NCBI GenBank assembly: GCA_002812745.2 | Contig: NCSJ02000143.1 | Span: 1 to 64,000, forward strand | DNA: 64,000 nt | Reading direction: 5' to 3' | DNA from: Scytalidium lignicola | Lineage: Eukaryota > Ascomycota > Leotiomycetes | The notes under the pieces: model-generated | Told to the model about the DNA's origin: nothing | What the model saw: only the letters and a program-made list of their open reading frames with translations | The model's database searches: none | Program-made: the position numbers and the translations under genes | In this document: piece by piece, positions 45,808 to 58,092 of the stretch | How positions within the stretch are numbered: position 1 is the first letter of the stretch | Layout of the letters: each line of letters starts with the position of its first letter

Positions 45808-48800
45808 TTTTAAACATTATTATATAAAAGCAAGTTATATTAAACTTGAACAAGTATTAGACAAAGATATAGTGATTAGTTCAGAAGAAAGCTCTGAAGA
45901 AAGTTCTGAAGAGAGTTTAGTAAGTAAAAGCTTAAGTAAAGAAGTTGACTCAAAAGACAAAGTTATGAACTTAGCACAAGTTAAATTACTAGTTAGATTA
46001 GTAGTTAGAAGACCTTCAGGAGGACCTTCACTAAGACTACTAACTTTATTACCTGGACTACTAGCAATTATTATAAGTAATGTTAAAAGATTGTTAGAGG
46101 AAGAGGTAAAAGTAGTTAAACTAGACTTCTTTTATAAAGATAAGAATAAGCTCAAGGTATACTTAGTACAAATAAGAATATATTTAGTATTGAATAAGTA
46201 AACGTTTATAAACAACATATAAAGAGTATTATAAGTAATATTATATTTTAAAGGAATTATAACAAATTAGTTCTAATCATTTTTGAATAATTACTTTAAT
46301 CATACAAAAGATCTAATTAATAAGAAAACCTAAAAANCTCTTTAATAACTATGATGAATATATGAAGGAATTAACAAGTTGTGTAAAAACATTAACAAAA
46401 AGAGAAATATAAAGTAATATCTTTATTATTTTAAGTAGATAAGAATTGTTAATAATTATATTACCTTGTTTAAACAATATTTAGTCAGGATAGACTAGAA
46501 TAAGAAAGCTCTTATTACATAATATAAGAGAGGATTAAAGGATAAAATACATAATGAACTATATTAAAAGGTATTAGTCTTAGACTTAAAAACCTTAATT
46601 AATCAATATATTGAAATTAGAAATCAATTATACAAAAAGAAATTAAACAAGAAGAGATTATCTTACTTTATAAGTGAAAATAACAATTAAGTAAATAAAT
46701 TACAATTATAAGGAGATCTTATAAACCTTGACATAATTGGAAAAGGAAAACCTTAGAAGAACAAGAATCAAAAGCTTAAAAGAAAAAGGAATTCATTTAA
46801 AATTAACCTTGAAAAATTAAAANGACTATAAGGAAAAGAAGTTGTATTTTAAATATAAACTTCTTAGACATTTTATTAATAATTATAAAGATAAAGGAAA
46901 AGAAATAACAGTTATAAGTATAAGTACTATAAGCATTCTTAAGCAAGAATCATCATTACTAAATTATGAAGAAGCTTAAATTAATATACTTAGTATAAGG
47001 ATCTTTAAGAACCTTAGAATACACTTAAAGGAGAATACTACTAGAGAACTATCTAATATCAAAGAATAACTCTAGTTAAGGGTATATTATATAATCAGAA
47101 ATTAGTATCTAAAATGTTAGAGGATTATATGTCTTCTAAGAGTAAATGACAATGAGATCTTTTAATAAGAAACTAAGACAATTAACAATTTATATTATAA
47201 TTAAGATGACTTAATGTTAATCATCAAAAGAAGTCATAAGACTATTAAGCTTATTCAAAGTAAATCATGATTATAAGAAGTAATGTTAAGATTACTTAAG
47301 ATTAGTAAATAAGATTACTTGTTAAGGTTTAACTAATAAATACTGAACAAGAAAACCTTTAGTTGATTTATATAAAAAAAACATAACTTGTCAATAAGAA
47401 CTTAAGTATTTAAGCATAAAATAAGTAATAATATCTTAAGTAAAGAAAATCTACAAGTAAGAAGTATTAGATAAATACTAAAATCTATCATAAACTATTA
47501 AACAAGAGTATAAGAAGAACTGGATAAGTTTCCAGATCTTAAAGCAGAAGTAACAATTCTAAGTATTAACAAAGTAAATGTTGAAGAAATCTAGGAGTTA
47601 ACTTTAAGAATTATAAAAAANTAAAGTAAAAGAAGAATAATAAAGGAGTTAACCATGATTACCAGACTTAACAAATAACTAAGGATAGACTACTAATAAT
47701 GCAGAAGAGAGAGTAGTTAGAGAATTAAGACTTAAAGCTCTTAACGAAAACATATTATTTTTAGAAGTTAAAATAACTAGACAAAAGGTTAAAGCATTAA
47801 TAGATTCTAAAGTTGTAAGAAATTTCATAACATTAGATGTAATAGTAAAATTGAATATAAATACTTAAGTCAAGGATCAGAGTTATCTGATTAGACTTGT
47901 AAATAAGTCCTTTATAACAAAAAGCATTAAAGTAAAAACAAGGTTAATAATTATAAAGGTTAAGGATAGTTATTAAGAAAAAAATAATATTTAATATAAC
48001 TTATATTAAGAATTTCAAGATAATCCTAAGGATACCTTAGATACAAGAAAGCAATCTAAGAATTAATTAACAAGAAAAGATTATAAAGTTTCTATAAGAG
48101 TTATTACAAGAAGTATTAATGAAAACAATAAAAAACAAAGAATTTCAAGTTATTTATATAATTAAACATAGTCAGCCTATAAGTAAGAATACAGAAATTA
48201 GTTTAATTTCAAATCAATTAGGCTAAGACAAGGGTCTTAAGCATATTCTTAAAGAATACAAAGAATAGATAAAGCTGTTTAAAGAAAGACTAGAAGACTT
48301 AACATTATTAGAATATTAATTATAAGATTATAAGATCAACCTTAAGGAAGGATTCTAACTACCATTTAGGTTAATATACTTAATTACAATAGCAAAAGAC
48401 AAAGTAACAAAGGAATGGTTAAACAAAAATGGTTAAAAGAGGATTATACTAGAAGTTGAACTCTTTAATAAGAACATTATTATTATTTGCGAAAAAACTA
48501 GATAACTTAAAAAACAAGCTTTACAAGGACTATAAAGGTTTGAATAAGAGAATGATCAAGGACTAATACTTATTACTATTAATAAAAACCATTAAAGACA
48601 AGCTTAGAGGTATTAAGTTCTTTATAAAATTAGATTTATAGTTAACATTCAACCTTATCAGAATAAAAGAAGAAGATGAATAAAAANGTTATTATCAAGA
48701 CTAAATATAAGTTATATAAGTTATTAATCATGTTATTTAGATTGACAAACATACTTATTACAATATAAAAGATTGTAAATAAGGTTATTAAAGAACATTT

Positions 48801-50820
48801 AAAAAAAGTTTACAATAGTATATTTGAACAATATCTTGATATTCTTAAAAACACTAAAAGAACATAGAATCCATATGAAAATTATTCTTAAAGTATTATA
48901 AAAAAACAAGCTTTTGATATAAGTTAAGGAAATGTGAATTTTATAAAACAAAAGTATAATTTTTAGGATACATTATAACATATAATAAGGTTAAAACAAC
49001 TAAGGAAAAGATTAAAGTTATTAAAGAATAAGTAAAATTTAAAACAGTCAAAGAATTACAAAGCTTTTTAAGCTTTATAAACTATTATTGAAAATTCATA
49101 AGAAACTATTCAAGAATAATATTACCATTAACTGAATTAACTAAAAAGGATATATTATACAAGTAAGGAAAGAAATAATAAGAAGTATTTAATACAATTA
49201 AAGAAGTCTTTAAGGAAAACCAAAGCTTTAGAATCTTTAACTTAAAAAAAACTTGTTCAAATTAAAACAAATACATCAAATTACACTTTAAGTGTAATTC
49301 TAAGCTAATAAGACAAACAGAAGGGTTAAAAACTACTTACCTTCTATTTAAAGAAGTTTAGTTTAACTAAGTAAAATTATCTTATCCATAACAAAGAATT
49401 ATTAATAATAATAAATATACTAAGGAAATGAAGGATATATACAACAAGGGCAAGAGAACAAATAAAGATATTAATAGATTATATAAATCTGAAATACTTT
49501 ATAATATTCAAAGAGTTAAACACAAGATAAANCTAGATAAGTAAAAACTTTGTCAGAATATGATTTTGAGATTTAACATGTTAAAGGGATTAATAATAAA
49601 CAAGTAGATACTCTTAGTCAAAAACCAGAGTATATAAACAAAGAGGAATTAAGCTTATAATAAATAGTCTTAATAAATAATAAAGAAAGAATCACTTATA
49701 ATTAAGGACAATTAATGTTTATATTAACAATAATTAATAAGTATTAGATTAATAAGATTTAGAACAAACTATTTAAANGAAAACTTGAAAAACACTAAAT
49801 ACAAGTTAAAAGAAGATTAATAAGAATAAATTAACAAGTTATAATATAAAGACAAGAAGTTATATATTCTTAAGAAGTTGTTAAAAGAATTCTTAAGAGA
49901 AAAACATATATTATTATAAAATAAGTATTTTAAAGTTAAATAAACTTATTATAAAATCTAAAAGGATTATTACTTATATTGAATAAGACAAATAATAAAG
50001 GAAGTTGTTAAAGAATATAATATTTGTAAAAANGGCGAAAAACTTAAAGTAAAAACCTTATAAAACACTTTAACTTACTGAAATACTAATCTAATTATAG
50101 TAAACTATAATATAAGACTTTATTACTAAATTACCAAGGTTAAAAGANTTANTAACAAGAAAGGATTATAATANTATTTTAGTAATAACAAACTTATTTA
50201 TAAAATATACAATCTTTATATTATAAGACAAAACATAAGATGTAAAAGAAGTTGTAAAAGTATTTCTTTAACATGTAATAATACTATTTAGGATGTCAGA
50301 GGGTATTATATCTAATCAAGACATATACTTTACCTTAAAGTTTTAAGAAACTTTAACTAAGTATATAAGTGTTAATAAGAGGATGTCAACAACATTTTAT
50401 TCATAAACTGATGATTAGACTAAAAGATTAAATCAGATACTAAAAGTATATTTATAATATTATGTAGACTACAAGTAAGACAATTAGCATAAGTTGTTAT
50501 TATTAGCATAATTAGCCTACAACAATTTAAAGTATAAAGTAACAAGGTTTATACTATTCTATGCAAATTATAAAAGGGAACTTAATGAGTTTTGAATAGG
50601 CGTTGAATTATAATCATCATCTGATTCAGCTGATAAGTTAGCAGAGAGGTTATACAAAATATATGCTGAATTAACAGATGTAATACAATTTGCAAAAGAA
50701 AGGATGAAGGCATGTTATGATGAGAAACATAGTGTAGAACTTACGTATAAAAAGGAGGATGAAGATTGTTCGACATCATTAATTAAGCGTCAGGACAACG
50801 TTAGAATAAAAAGAGGATAA

Positions 50821-51167
50821 TGTTATAAATCTTACTGTTATAACCTGATAAATGCTAGAATAGCAGCTTATAAAGAGTTGGTGACCAAACAAGGGGTTAG
50901 GTCATATGACTAATGCAGGTTTACAAGGTTTACAAGTCTAAGTGTTAGACTTGTTAGACTAGGTAAAACACTTGTATATTAATTAACAATGATTGTCTAT
51001 ATAAGAACATACTCCTTAAACTTTAGTTAAGAACCTTGTGTTCAACTTAAGTTATAACTTTATAATATACTTTACTATTCATAAAACTCCAATCAGCTTA
51101 TTCTTACAGATAAACTACAGAGTAACCAAGTTTATATCATATGTCGATGATTAAGGGTTTTATAACA
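50821..51167 (+). repeat. Gypsy family B 3' LTR, lightly mutated
   Basis: 347 bp from TGTTAT to ATAACA, directly after the polypurine tract. The same LTR occurs inverted at 4440-5054. It has visibly higher GC than its 5' partner. Confidence 0.85.
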
Positions 51168-54100
51168 ACTAACAATAAATAATTAAGTTAAAATAAGTTT
51201 TTTCTTATTGTTCTTATAAGCTTATATTATAAAGTATAACTTTTTAAAAGCTTTTTCAGTTTCTTTATTTTTGATTTTGTTTATAAACTTAATGTTAAAT
51301 ATATATATATTATTAAGTATATTTTAAAAGTTTATAATTTCGAAAATGCCTTTTTCAAGTAATCTTGATATTTTAACTTAATATAAGGTTGTAAATTAAA
51401 GTTTTAATTTCTTATCTTATAAGAAAATAATAATTTCAAGGTATTTANAAAGTCTTTTATATTTATGTTTTATAAGTAGTATTAATAATAGAATAACAAT
51501 TATAATTAACTTATTAAGCTTCTCTTAATGCTCTTCAATGATTATAATTTCTAGTTTTAGCTTTAATAACTTGATTTCATTGATTTTTTCTATAAATATA
51601 AGGTATAATTTTATAACTATTAACTTGAATAGTATATTCTTATGTAATAATACTAATATATATATTTCTTTNATTTATACTTACAAGTTTATATAACCTT
51701 TCTTAACTTTTGTTTTAACTTTTGTTTTTTNACTCTTTATATAAGAATATTTAAATTCAACAATAAGTTATGAATAATACTTATATCAAGGTTATTATAT
51801 ATGTTAATTATATTTTATACTTATTATTTTACCTTGATTTTACTGATTTCCTTTATAACTTTCTTAATTATTATAACTCTTTAATTAACAATTAAAGCTA
51901 AATTGTTAAGTTTTAATATATAAAAGTAAACATTATAAATTAGTAATATAAGGATAAGTTTATCAGATTCCATAGAATTATTAACAACTTTGAACATTAT
52001 TTGTAAAGTTATATCCTTGTCAAGATTATAGATTTCAATTATAATTATTTAATAAGTATATTATACAAATATATAATATTGTTTAATATAACTAATTAAG
52101 TTATAAGCTTTTACTAAGACTATTTTCAAGATTATTCTTATAATTGTAATACTTTATTAAAACTCTTTATTGATAAAGTTCTTTTTAATGTTAATTACAA
52201 TTTAGTTTAGAAATCTTAAGTAAGTATTAATCTAATAAGCTTATAAAGTATCTTAAGTATACTTTATATTGATATTTTGAAATTATTTATCAACTTAGTA
52301 ATATATTCTCTTATCAACAATATAAAGTATTAATTTGTTATTAATATAAAAGACATTAATAATAATAAAGTAGTTAAAGTTAATATTGTCTTATAAGTTA
52401 AATTTAAATCTTCTTAACAACTTCTTATAACATTAGTAATGAGTATAAAACTTAGTAAAGTATTTTAATATATCCTTGTTAATATTATAACTTATATAGT
52501 TTAATGTACATTATAATCTAGTTATTAACAAATGGCTAAAATGTTAGTATAAATGTTATAATTCTATATTAGTCAAGAAACAAGGGTTTTCCTTTAATGA
52601 ATCAAGAATAAAAGTATATAAAGATATATCCTAAAATAAAAAAGTTATAATTGAATTGTTATATAATTAGAATACTTCCTTATAAGATAATAAGTAAGTT
52701 TATAAAGTTGTTAAAATACATGTTTAATTAGTTTATATTCATTAAGCATAATGAAAAAAGAGTAGTTAATTTAACTATATAAAATTTAATTTACTTAATT
52801 GGTATATTCATTAGTATAAAACTTATTAAAGTTATACTTTTAATTTTAAATTATATTATTTTTATACCTTTAATTGTAATATTTAATATTATAGTTTAGT
52901 CTACTTATTATAAAGCTTTAAATTGACTGTAATTAGTTGTAAAGTACTTTATAACTTTTATATTAATTAAGATTCTATGAAATTGTCTTAAATTATACTT
53001 TGTTAAGTTTTTTACATTATACACTTCTATTATAATTGTTATAAAGGTTTTTAAGTTAAGTTCTTAAGGGTAATTCTTAGTTGTTAACACCTTAATAATT
53101 AGTTAATATAAGAAAGTATTATTAACTAGTTTTGTAGTAATTAGCATAATTAATTTTACTAGGAAACTTTTGTATAAAATAAAGAATATAATTATAATAA
53201 AGAATATAATTTCAAGTTGGTCAAGTTCTTTAAAGTTTGTTTTTATATTATTATAAGTAAATAAAGTCTTAAAAGTAAAGTTTAATTTATCTTCTTCAAA
53301 GTTATTTCCTTTATAATCAATAATGTATTGTTTGAATTATTTGTTAAAACATTATTCAAAACTATAGATATTAAAGTTAAAATTTATTTTATATTTCTGA
53401 CTTTAAAGTTAATACTTTCTTTTATATCTTGCTTNTTCTTATAAGTATTTACTATATATTTAAGAAGTTTACACTTGAAATATAACTTGTTCTTTCTTCT
53501 TTTATCAAGTTCCTCAGGGGAAATTCTAAAGGAATTCCCTTTTTTGCTTTTCCCTTCAAAGTACTTTCTTCTTTTACCTTTAAATGTTTTTCCTTTCTTT
53601 ATAACATTTAACTTTATAAGGTTTTTATGATCTTTCTTGTTATTTGTCTTTTTTTTTGTTGAAGTAAAATCTACTTTTCTTGTCCAAGATTATTTTATAT
53701 TGTTTATTCTTAATCTTAATAGATAAGTTGATAAAGGTGTTAAGTGTTATGATAACTAGTTGTTAGTATAATTCTTCTTTAATGAAGTCCTTGAGTCTAG
53801 TCCTATACTAATGTATATAAGCTTCCTTTCTCCAGTTAACTGTTATTGCATACTAACAATATAATATTGTATATTCGTTAAGGCTTTTAGTTTGCTTAAG
53901 GTAAGTTAAGTGTCTTTCAACATTCCTTTTTTCATTAACATCTTTATATAAGTGTTTAAGTTCTCTTGTGTAATTTTCCTAACTTCCAAGGATGTTTCTT
54001 ACCCCTTAGTTTGTTATTCCTCTGTTTATAGCAAACTATTTGTCCTTAAAAGGTTAAAACCAAGTTTTAACTACTCTTCTTAAGTATGTAGATACTCATA

Positions 54101-54662
54101 GAACCTTATATGTATTTCTAGGCAGTAAATGATCATTTAACATTAAATAAGTTCTTGTTTAAGCTAAATATGCCTTAAGCTTCTTTTTGTCCTCATAAAA
54201 CAAGTTTAACTTAACAATTTTAACTTCCTTAAGTATTACCATTAGAACTTGTTTAATGTTATCTTCTGGTTTAAAGTCTAGATCAAGGTCTAAACTTAGA
54301 ACTTTTAGTACTTGAATTGGTTCTAAGTTAGGTTTAAGTAATAAAGGTATTAACTTCTTCCTTGAAGCTTTTGATAATTCTCTAACAATTAATCCTTCTA
54401 TTAATCTAATAAGTTGCTTTGATAGTATAACAACTTCTTTTAACATTCCTTCTTGGATATTAGTTTCCTTAATAATCTAGTCCTCACCTTAATCTTCTTC
54501 AAAACTATCTTCTGAACTTTCCTTAGATACTTCCTCAGATTCTTCTTCAGATTCTTCTTCAAAGTCTTCTTTAGAACCTTCTTCAGGTTATTGTTCATTA
54601 TTATTATCTCTTAGTATGTTTGTTTCCAAATCCTGATTTATCAAGATAAGTAGTGTTTAAAA
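51168..54662 (-). mobile_element. 5' part of a RIP-mutated Gypsy element, minus strand
   Basis: Minus-strand coding remnants run leftward from the LTR at 54663-55018. An acidic SEESSEE-type start lies at about 54480-54600, gag follows at 54159-54446 with VKIVKLNLFYEDKKKLKAYL, and a zinc-knuckle remnant at about 53455-53530 reads ISPEELDKRRKNKLYFKCKL. The gag matches the plus-strand element at 45872-46201. No 3' LTR lies before the neighbouring Gypsy LTR at 51167, so the element is truncated, or interrupted by that neighbour. Confidence 0.75.
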
Positions 54663-55018
54663 TGTTACAAAACTACATTATCCAAGTCACTGGATAACAA
54701 GGGTAAGGTAGATATTCAGGGACAGTGGAAACATGTGACATACAAGCAGGCGACTAAGTCAAAAGCAGGATCTAATAATGTATTTAGGTTGAACACAAGG
54801 AGTTTACTCTCATGTTCCTACAATGTGCTTATATAGATAATGAAATCCCGCTGGACCTTTTGGACCCTACAGGTCCCTCAGGTCCATGGACCCCTTGGAC
54901 CTGTCCGGTCCCCTGGGTCCCAACCATGTCATGTGATCGCTAGGTTCTCTATATACACTCTGCCGTGTATTAAGCCTTAGGCCTACACCGATCAGCTTGT
55001 TAGGTAAAACCCGTAACA
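54663..55018 (-). repeat. Gypsy family A 5' LTR, little mutated
   Basis: 356 bp with TGTTAC..GTAACA ends. It contains a dense cluster of GGACC/GGTCC motifs at about 54855-54925. The inverse, more mutated copy is at 1-231. The internal region on its left begins TTTTAAACAC on the minus strand. Normal GC here contrasts with the RIP-mutated gag beside it. Confidence 0.8.
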
Positions 55019-56186
55019 GTATAATACTCTTTACAAGAGAGTATAAGAGCCTTTGAAACTATGCTTTAAAAAGAGTTAATAACATTATCAAGTTTTACAG
55101 CTTGTAATAGCATGACAGCAAAGGTGGTAACGGTTAGTATAGTAACAAGAGTAAGAGCAAGAGTAAAACCTACTTATAATCTATTAACTATAGACTGTAT
55201 AATTTGACAATGATGTTACTTACCAACATCATCAGCTCTGAAGAAGTTAACAAGTCCAATAAGGACTAGAGTAACACAACGAAGGCTATCAAGGCAAGGA
55301 GTATAAGCAAGAGTAAGCGTAAGGTAAGCTAAGGAGTTACCAAAGTTGTTAGCCGGTGTTATTCTAAGAATAAAAGGGGCTAGGACATTTTGAGTAGTTT
55401 AAGTTGCTTAAACGTTCGTTTACATTATATATGGTTAGCTACAAATTGTAACGACGTGGAATCAACTACTTACGTTGTTGAATACTGTACTGAGCACTTG
55501 AGGAGTTATAGTAGTAGTTATAACAATTACTACTAAACAAGCTGTTCACCACAACGTACAGCTAGAATGGTCTACTATGCGTCTAGCAGTGTTTATAAGC
55601 TATAAGGTTATCTATCACCGTTCCTCTCATCTGGCCAATGATGGCCTTATCGTTCTGGGTATAACCTAGGGTCATTTGCTTACCTTGCTAGAGCAAGGTA
55701 GTGTGAACAATTAGCATTGCTGCCAACGTTTGTATAGTAGTTGCACACTTAGTAGTAATACCAGAAACAGTGATTTGGTTGTTCATTTTGGTAGTGGTAG
55801 TAGTGATAATAGTAGTAGTAGTAGATATAATTGACAAAAAGAGAAAGTAAGAAGTTGTTGTAGAAGGTTGAAATATATATTTTTACAGTTAATGGAAGCC
55901 AGTTTCATTGTTATTATTTATGTACAGGCTGTAAATAAAGGAGCCTTTCACTGAGTTCATGGTTTTGTATTATTATGTTATCCACAATAGTTAAGTTTTT
56001 ATTGTTCTTATAAGTAATGCCTTTGAGATCTCTTTTGACAATACGTAAAAGTGTTGCTATACAGTTCTTTACAGTCGATTCCATTATTATAGTTCTATTC
56101 ATAACCGTTCAAAGGAGGTAGTGGTTGAAAGCAAATAAGGAGGTTGATTAGGTAAGCTATATCATGTAGTCAAGGGATTCCGCATG
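55019..56186. other. Moderately degraded non-coding stretch
   Basis: Intermediate GC, with short repeated phrases (AAGAGTAAGAGCAAGAGT, GTAGTAGTAG microsatellite at about 55795-55830). Plus-strand fragments with Ser/Lys-rich composition hint at a decayed gag-like frame, but no motif is firm. A 62-codon minus frame at 55914-56102 has no support. Confidence 0.35.
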
Positions 56187-56316
56187 CACTCGCCTTGCGA
56201 GCGTAGCGAGCAACAAGCTTTGCTTGTTTACTCCTAATCGTACAACAACCATAGAATAGCACAACAGTATATTACGTATATTACATACTGTACTACGTGC
56301 TACAGGTGAACCGACA
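56187..56316 (+). repeat. Partial LTR (family E), 3' part
   Basis: The last about 95 bp match 6998-7191 closely (CCTAATCGTACAACAACCAT to GTGAACCGACA). The 5' part is divergent and contains GCGAGCGTAGCGAGC. The left boundary is approximate. Confidence 0.65.
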
Positions 56317-56605
56317 TTGAGAGATGGTATTGAAAAAATCTATTATTTTACCGTCATATTACAACTACTTTGGTGTCCATTATACAGTACAATTGTCACT
56401 TGTACGGCTAAATCAAATTTACAGGCTTTCTTATATTTGAAAAGAACGAGCTTGGCAGTAGAGAGATGTTCACATAAGTAATCACAACATTTAAACATTA
56501 TAGCACAGAATTAGAAAGCCCTCTGCATTTGCACATAAGTTTGGAAAACCAGCGAGCTAAGCTATCTAGGAAAAACCAAACCGAGAACTTCTCTGATCTT
56601 CTCCA

Positions 56606-56926
56606 CTACCCGCCATCACAAAATATGCCCTCAATTCTAGATATGTTCCGATGGCAGACACAGCCTCCAAGATTAGTCGATGAACAAATATTCGCCAACG
56701 CACCAGCTACACAAGTCCCAAATGTTCCGCAGTGTATTTGTCCTAGAGTGGTGCAGCCGCAGAAACTTTCGTAGTCACCCGAGTTAATATCTGTTGAATC
56801 GCAGTGTGCGGTCTAGTCATCTGATCCTTCACACGAAAAGACCCAACTGGGGATTTCTAACTCGCCAGCGATGGCGGAACCAATCCAGACACAAAAGAGA
56901 AGTAGGCCTGATGAAGTGAAACGCAT
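56606..56926 (-). pseudogene. Small secreted cysteine-rich protein gene with one in-frame stop
   Basis: On the minus strand from ATG at 56926 to TAG at 56606 the frame has 107 codons and one internal stop, TAG at 56813-56815 (codon 38). The N-terminus (MRFTSSGLLLFCVWIGSAIA) is a clear signal peptide. The mature part holds ten cysteines, including FCGC and CVC spacings (residues 32, 42, 56, 58, 66, 72, 81, 89, 91, 103). This is effector-like. The frame continues undisturbed past the stop. A CAG-to-TAG change (CpA to TpA) would explain it and is the type RIP makes. No intron of suitable length and phase removes the stop. If read without the stop the product would be about 106 aa. The family is not recognised. 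Confidence 0.65.
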
Positions 56927-57201
56927 TATGTGAAGGAGCTTGGTAGGTGCTGGGTGTGATTACTTTTAGTCATTACCTCTTATATTCAATAGACATTCGT
57001 GAATGCATCCACAAACATAATATATCAGGTATAGACTTGTGTAGTCAAAGCGTGGTGTTTAAGTTTGCTGCCGAAAAGGAATTAGTTGAGACGTATAAGC
57101 GATATTTATCATAGACCAAGGGGCCACTATATAGTCGCAAAACCATGCGGTAGATACATGGTTAGAAGATATACAAAATAATCTTCAGCCAGTTTAGTCT
57201 T

Positions 57202-57306
57202 TCAGGTTAGTTTTGCCTTCTCAGCAGTAATGGTTTCAATGTAAAGCCATAACCTGACAAGCTCCTCTTCTCCCTTGCTAGCCTGAAAATCTGGAAGTAC
57301 CTTCAC
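57202..57306 (-). pseudogene. Possible orphan C-terminal exon fragment
   Basis: 34 codons plus stop on the minus strand, preceded by an acceptor-like TTGATTAG. The product (VKVLPDFQASKGEEELVRLW and onward, ending AEKAKLT) looks protein-like, but no upstream exon was found. Unrecognised and possibly chance. Confidence 0.2.
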
Positions 57307-57963
57307 CTAATCAAGAATTGAATTTTATTNAAAAAATAATACCAAAAATAATGAATGAATAAAAATCAAACTATAGCAAACCCAGGCTTATGTTTTGCAG
57401 ATATCCCCTCATTTAGTGGTAGTTCCTTCATGGTATACTCTTAGAAGTTAGTATATAATGATGTGCTTTGTATATTGCCTAGGTAAGTAAATTTGCTTGC
57501 CCATAATAGAAGCATGTAAATTGAATATCCATATCATCATTATCCTCAATCCCATTAATGCTCTCGTAAGATTCCCGTATAACTTAATGAACTTCTAACA
57601 AGGCTCATTATTATCTTTAATTTAATGCTTCTATGAGATCCTTGTATAACTAACTTCTACTACACCATATTCCCCCTTATATATTTTATACCTCAAAGGT
57701 CAAAGCTTTCCAAAATCATGGTACATACATGGTACACGCTCTCATTTACTTAAATTAAACCTCGATATAAACCTTACATTTGTGAGGAGTTTATTTTACG
57801 AATATTGCCTATAGGAGCTCGTAAAAATGATTGCCGTCCTTGTTCGAAATATTATAATCCTTGAACAGGATCCTAGTTTTGACTCTTGGGAGTGTGAAAT
57901 AGCATAAATCCACCAATCATTCCCTCATAGCAGGTAAAGTTTCAACTACAACTGTAGTAATTT

Positions 57964-58092
57964 TACACTCATATAGACCAAAATATGCTATAATGATATA
58001 TCATTTTAAATATCACAGTTGCTAGAGTGTNAAAAAGTTTATAATATTTCCAACCCCTATAAATATAGTATATTTTGGACGATAGAAGAGTG
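57964..58092. repeat. Short foldback sequence, MITE-like
   Basis: The end CACTC..CCAAAATATGCTATA at 57966-57992 is mirrored by TATAGTATATTTTGG..GAGTG at 58064-58092. The inner 15 bases match 14 of 15 and the outer CACTC matches exactly, with a 2-bp length difference between. No clear target duplication. It could be a degraded small TIR element. Confidence 0.45.

Larger units (their letters stand above)
45476..51167 (+). mobile_element. Full-length RIP-mutated Ty3/Gypsy retrotransposon (family B)
   Basis: About 5.7 kb with LTRs at 45476-45807 and 50821-51167. Broken plus-strand coding in Gypsy order: gag with a Ser/Glu-rich start (45872-46201), zinc knuckle (about 46836-46895, KKLYFKYKLLRHFINNYKDK), protease (about 47797, KALIDSKVVRNFIT, where the active-site Gly codon has become Lys), reverse transcriptase (about 48240-49160, including KCEFYKTKV and FLGYIITYNKVKTTKEK) and integrase end (about 50515, LAYNN). 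A polypurine tract AAAAAGAGGA precedes the 3' LTR. From about 50590 to 51167 the sequence is much less mutated than the rest. No matching target duplication was found (CTTAT and ACTAA). Confidence 0.88.

Noticed and set aside
45872..46201. 109-aa open frame as a host gene
   Set aside because: It lies directly after an LTR and encodes a Gypsy gag-type segment, with the matching sequence on the minus strand at 54159-54446.
54159..54446. 95-aa minus-strand open frame as a host gene
   Set aside because: It is the gag remnant of the minus-strand Gypsy next to its LTR.
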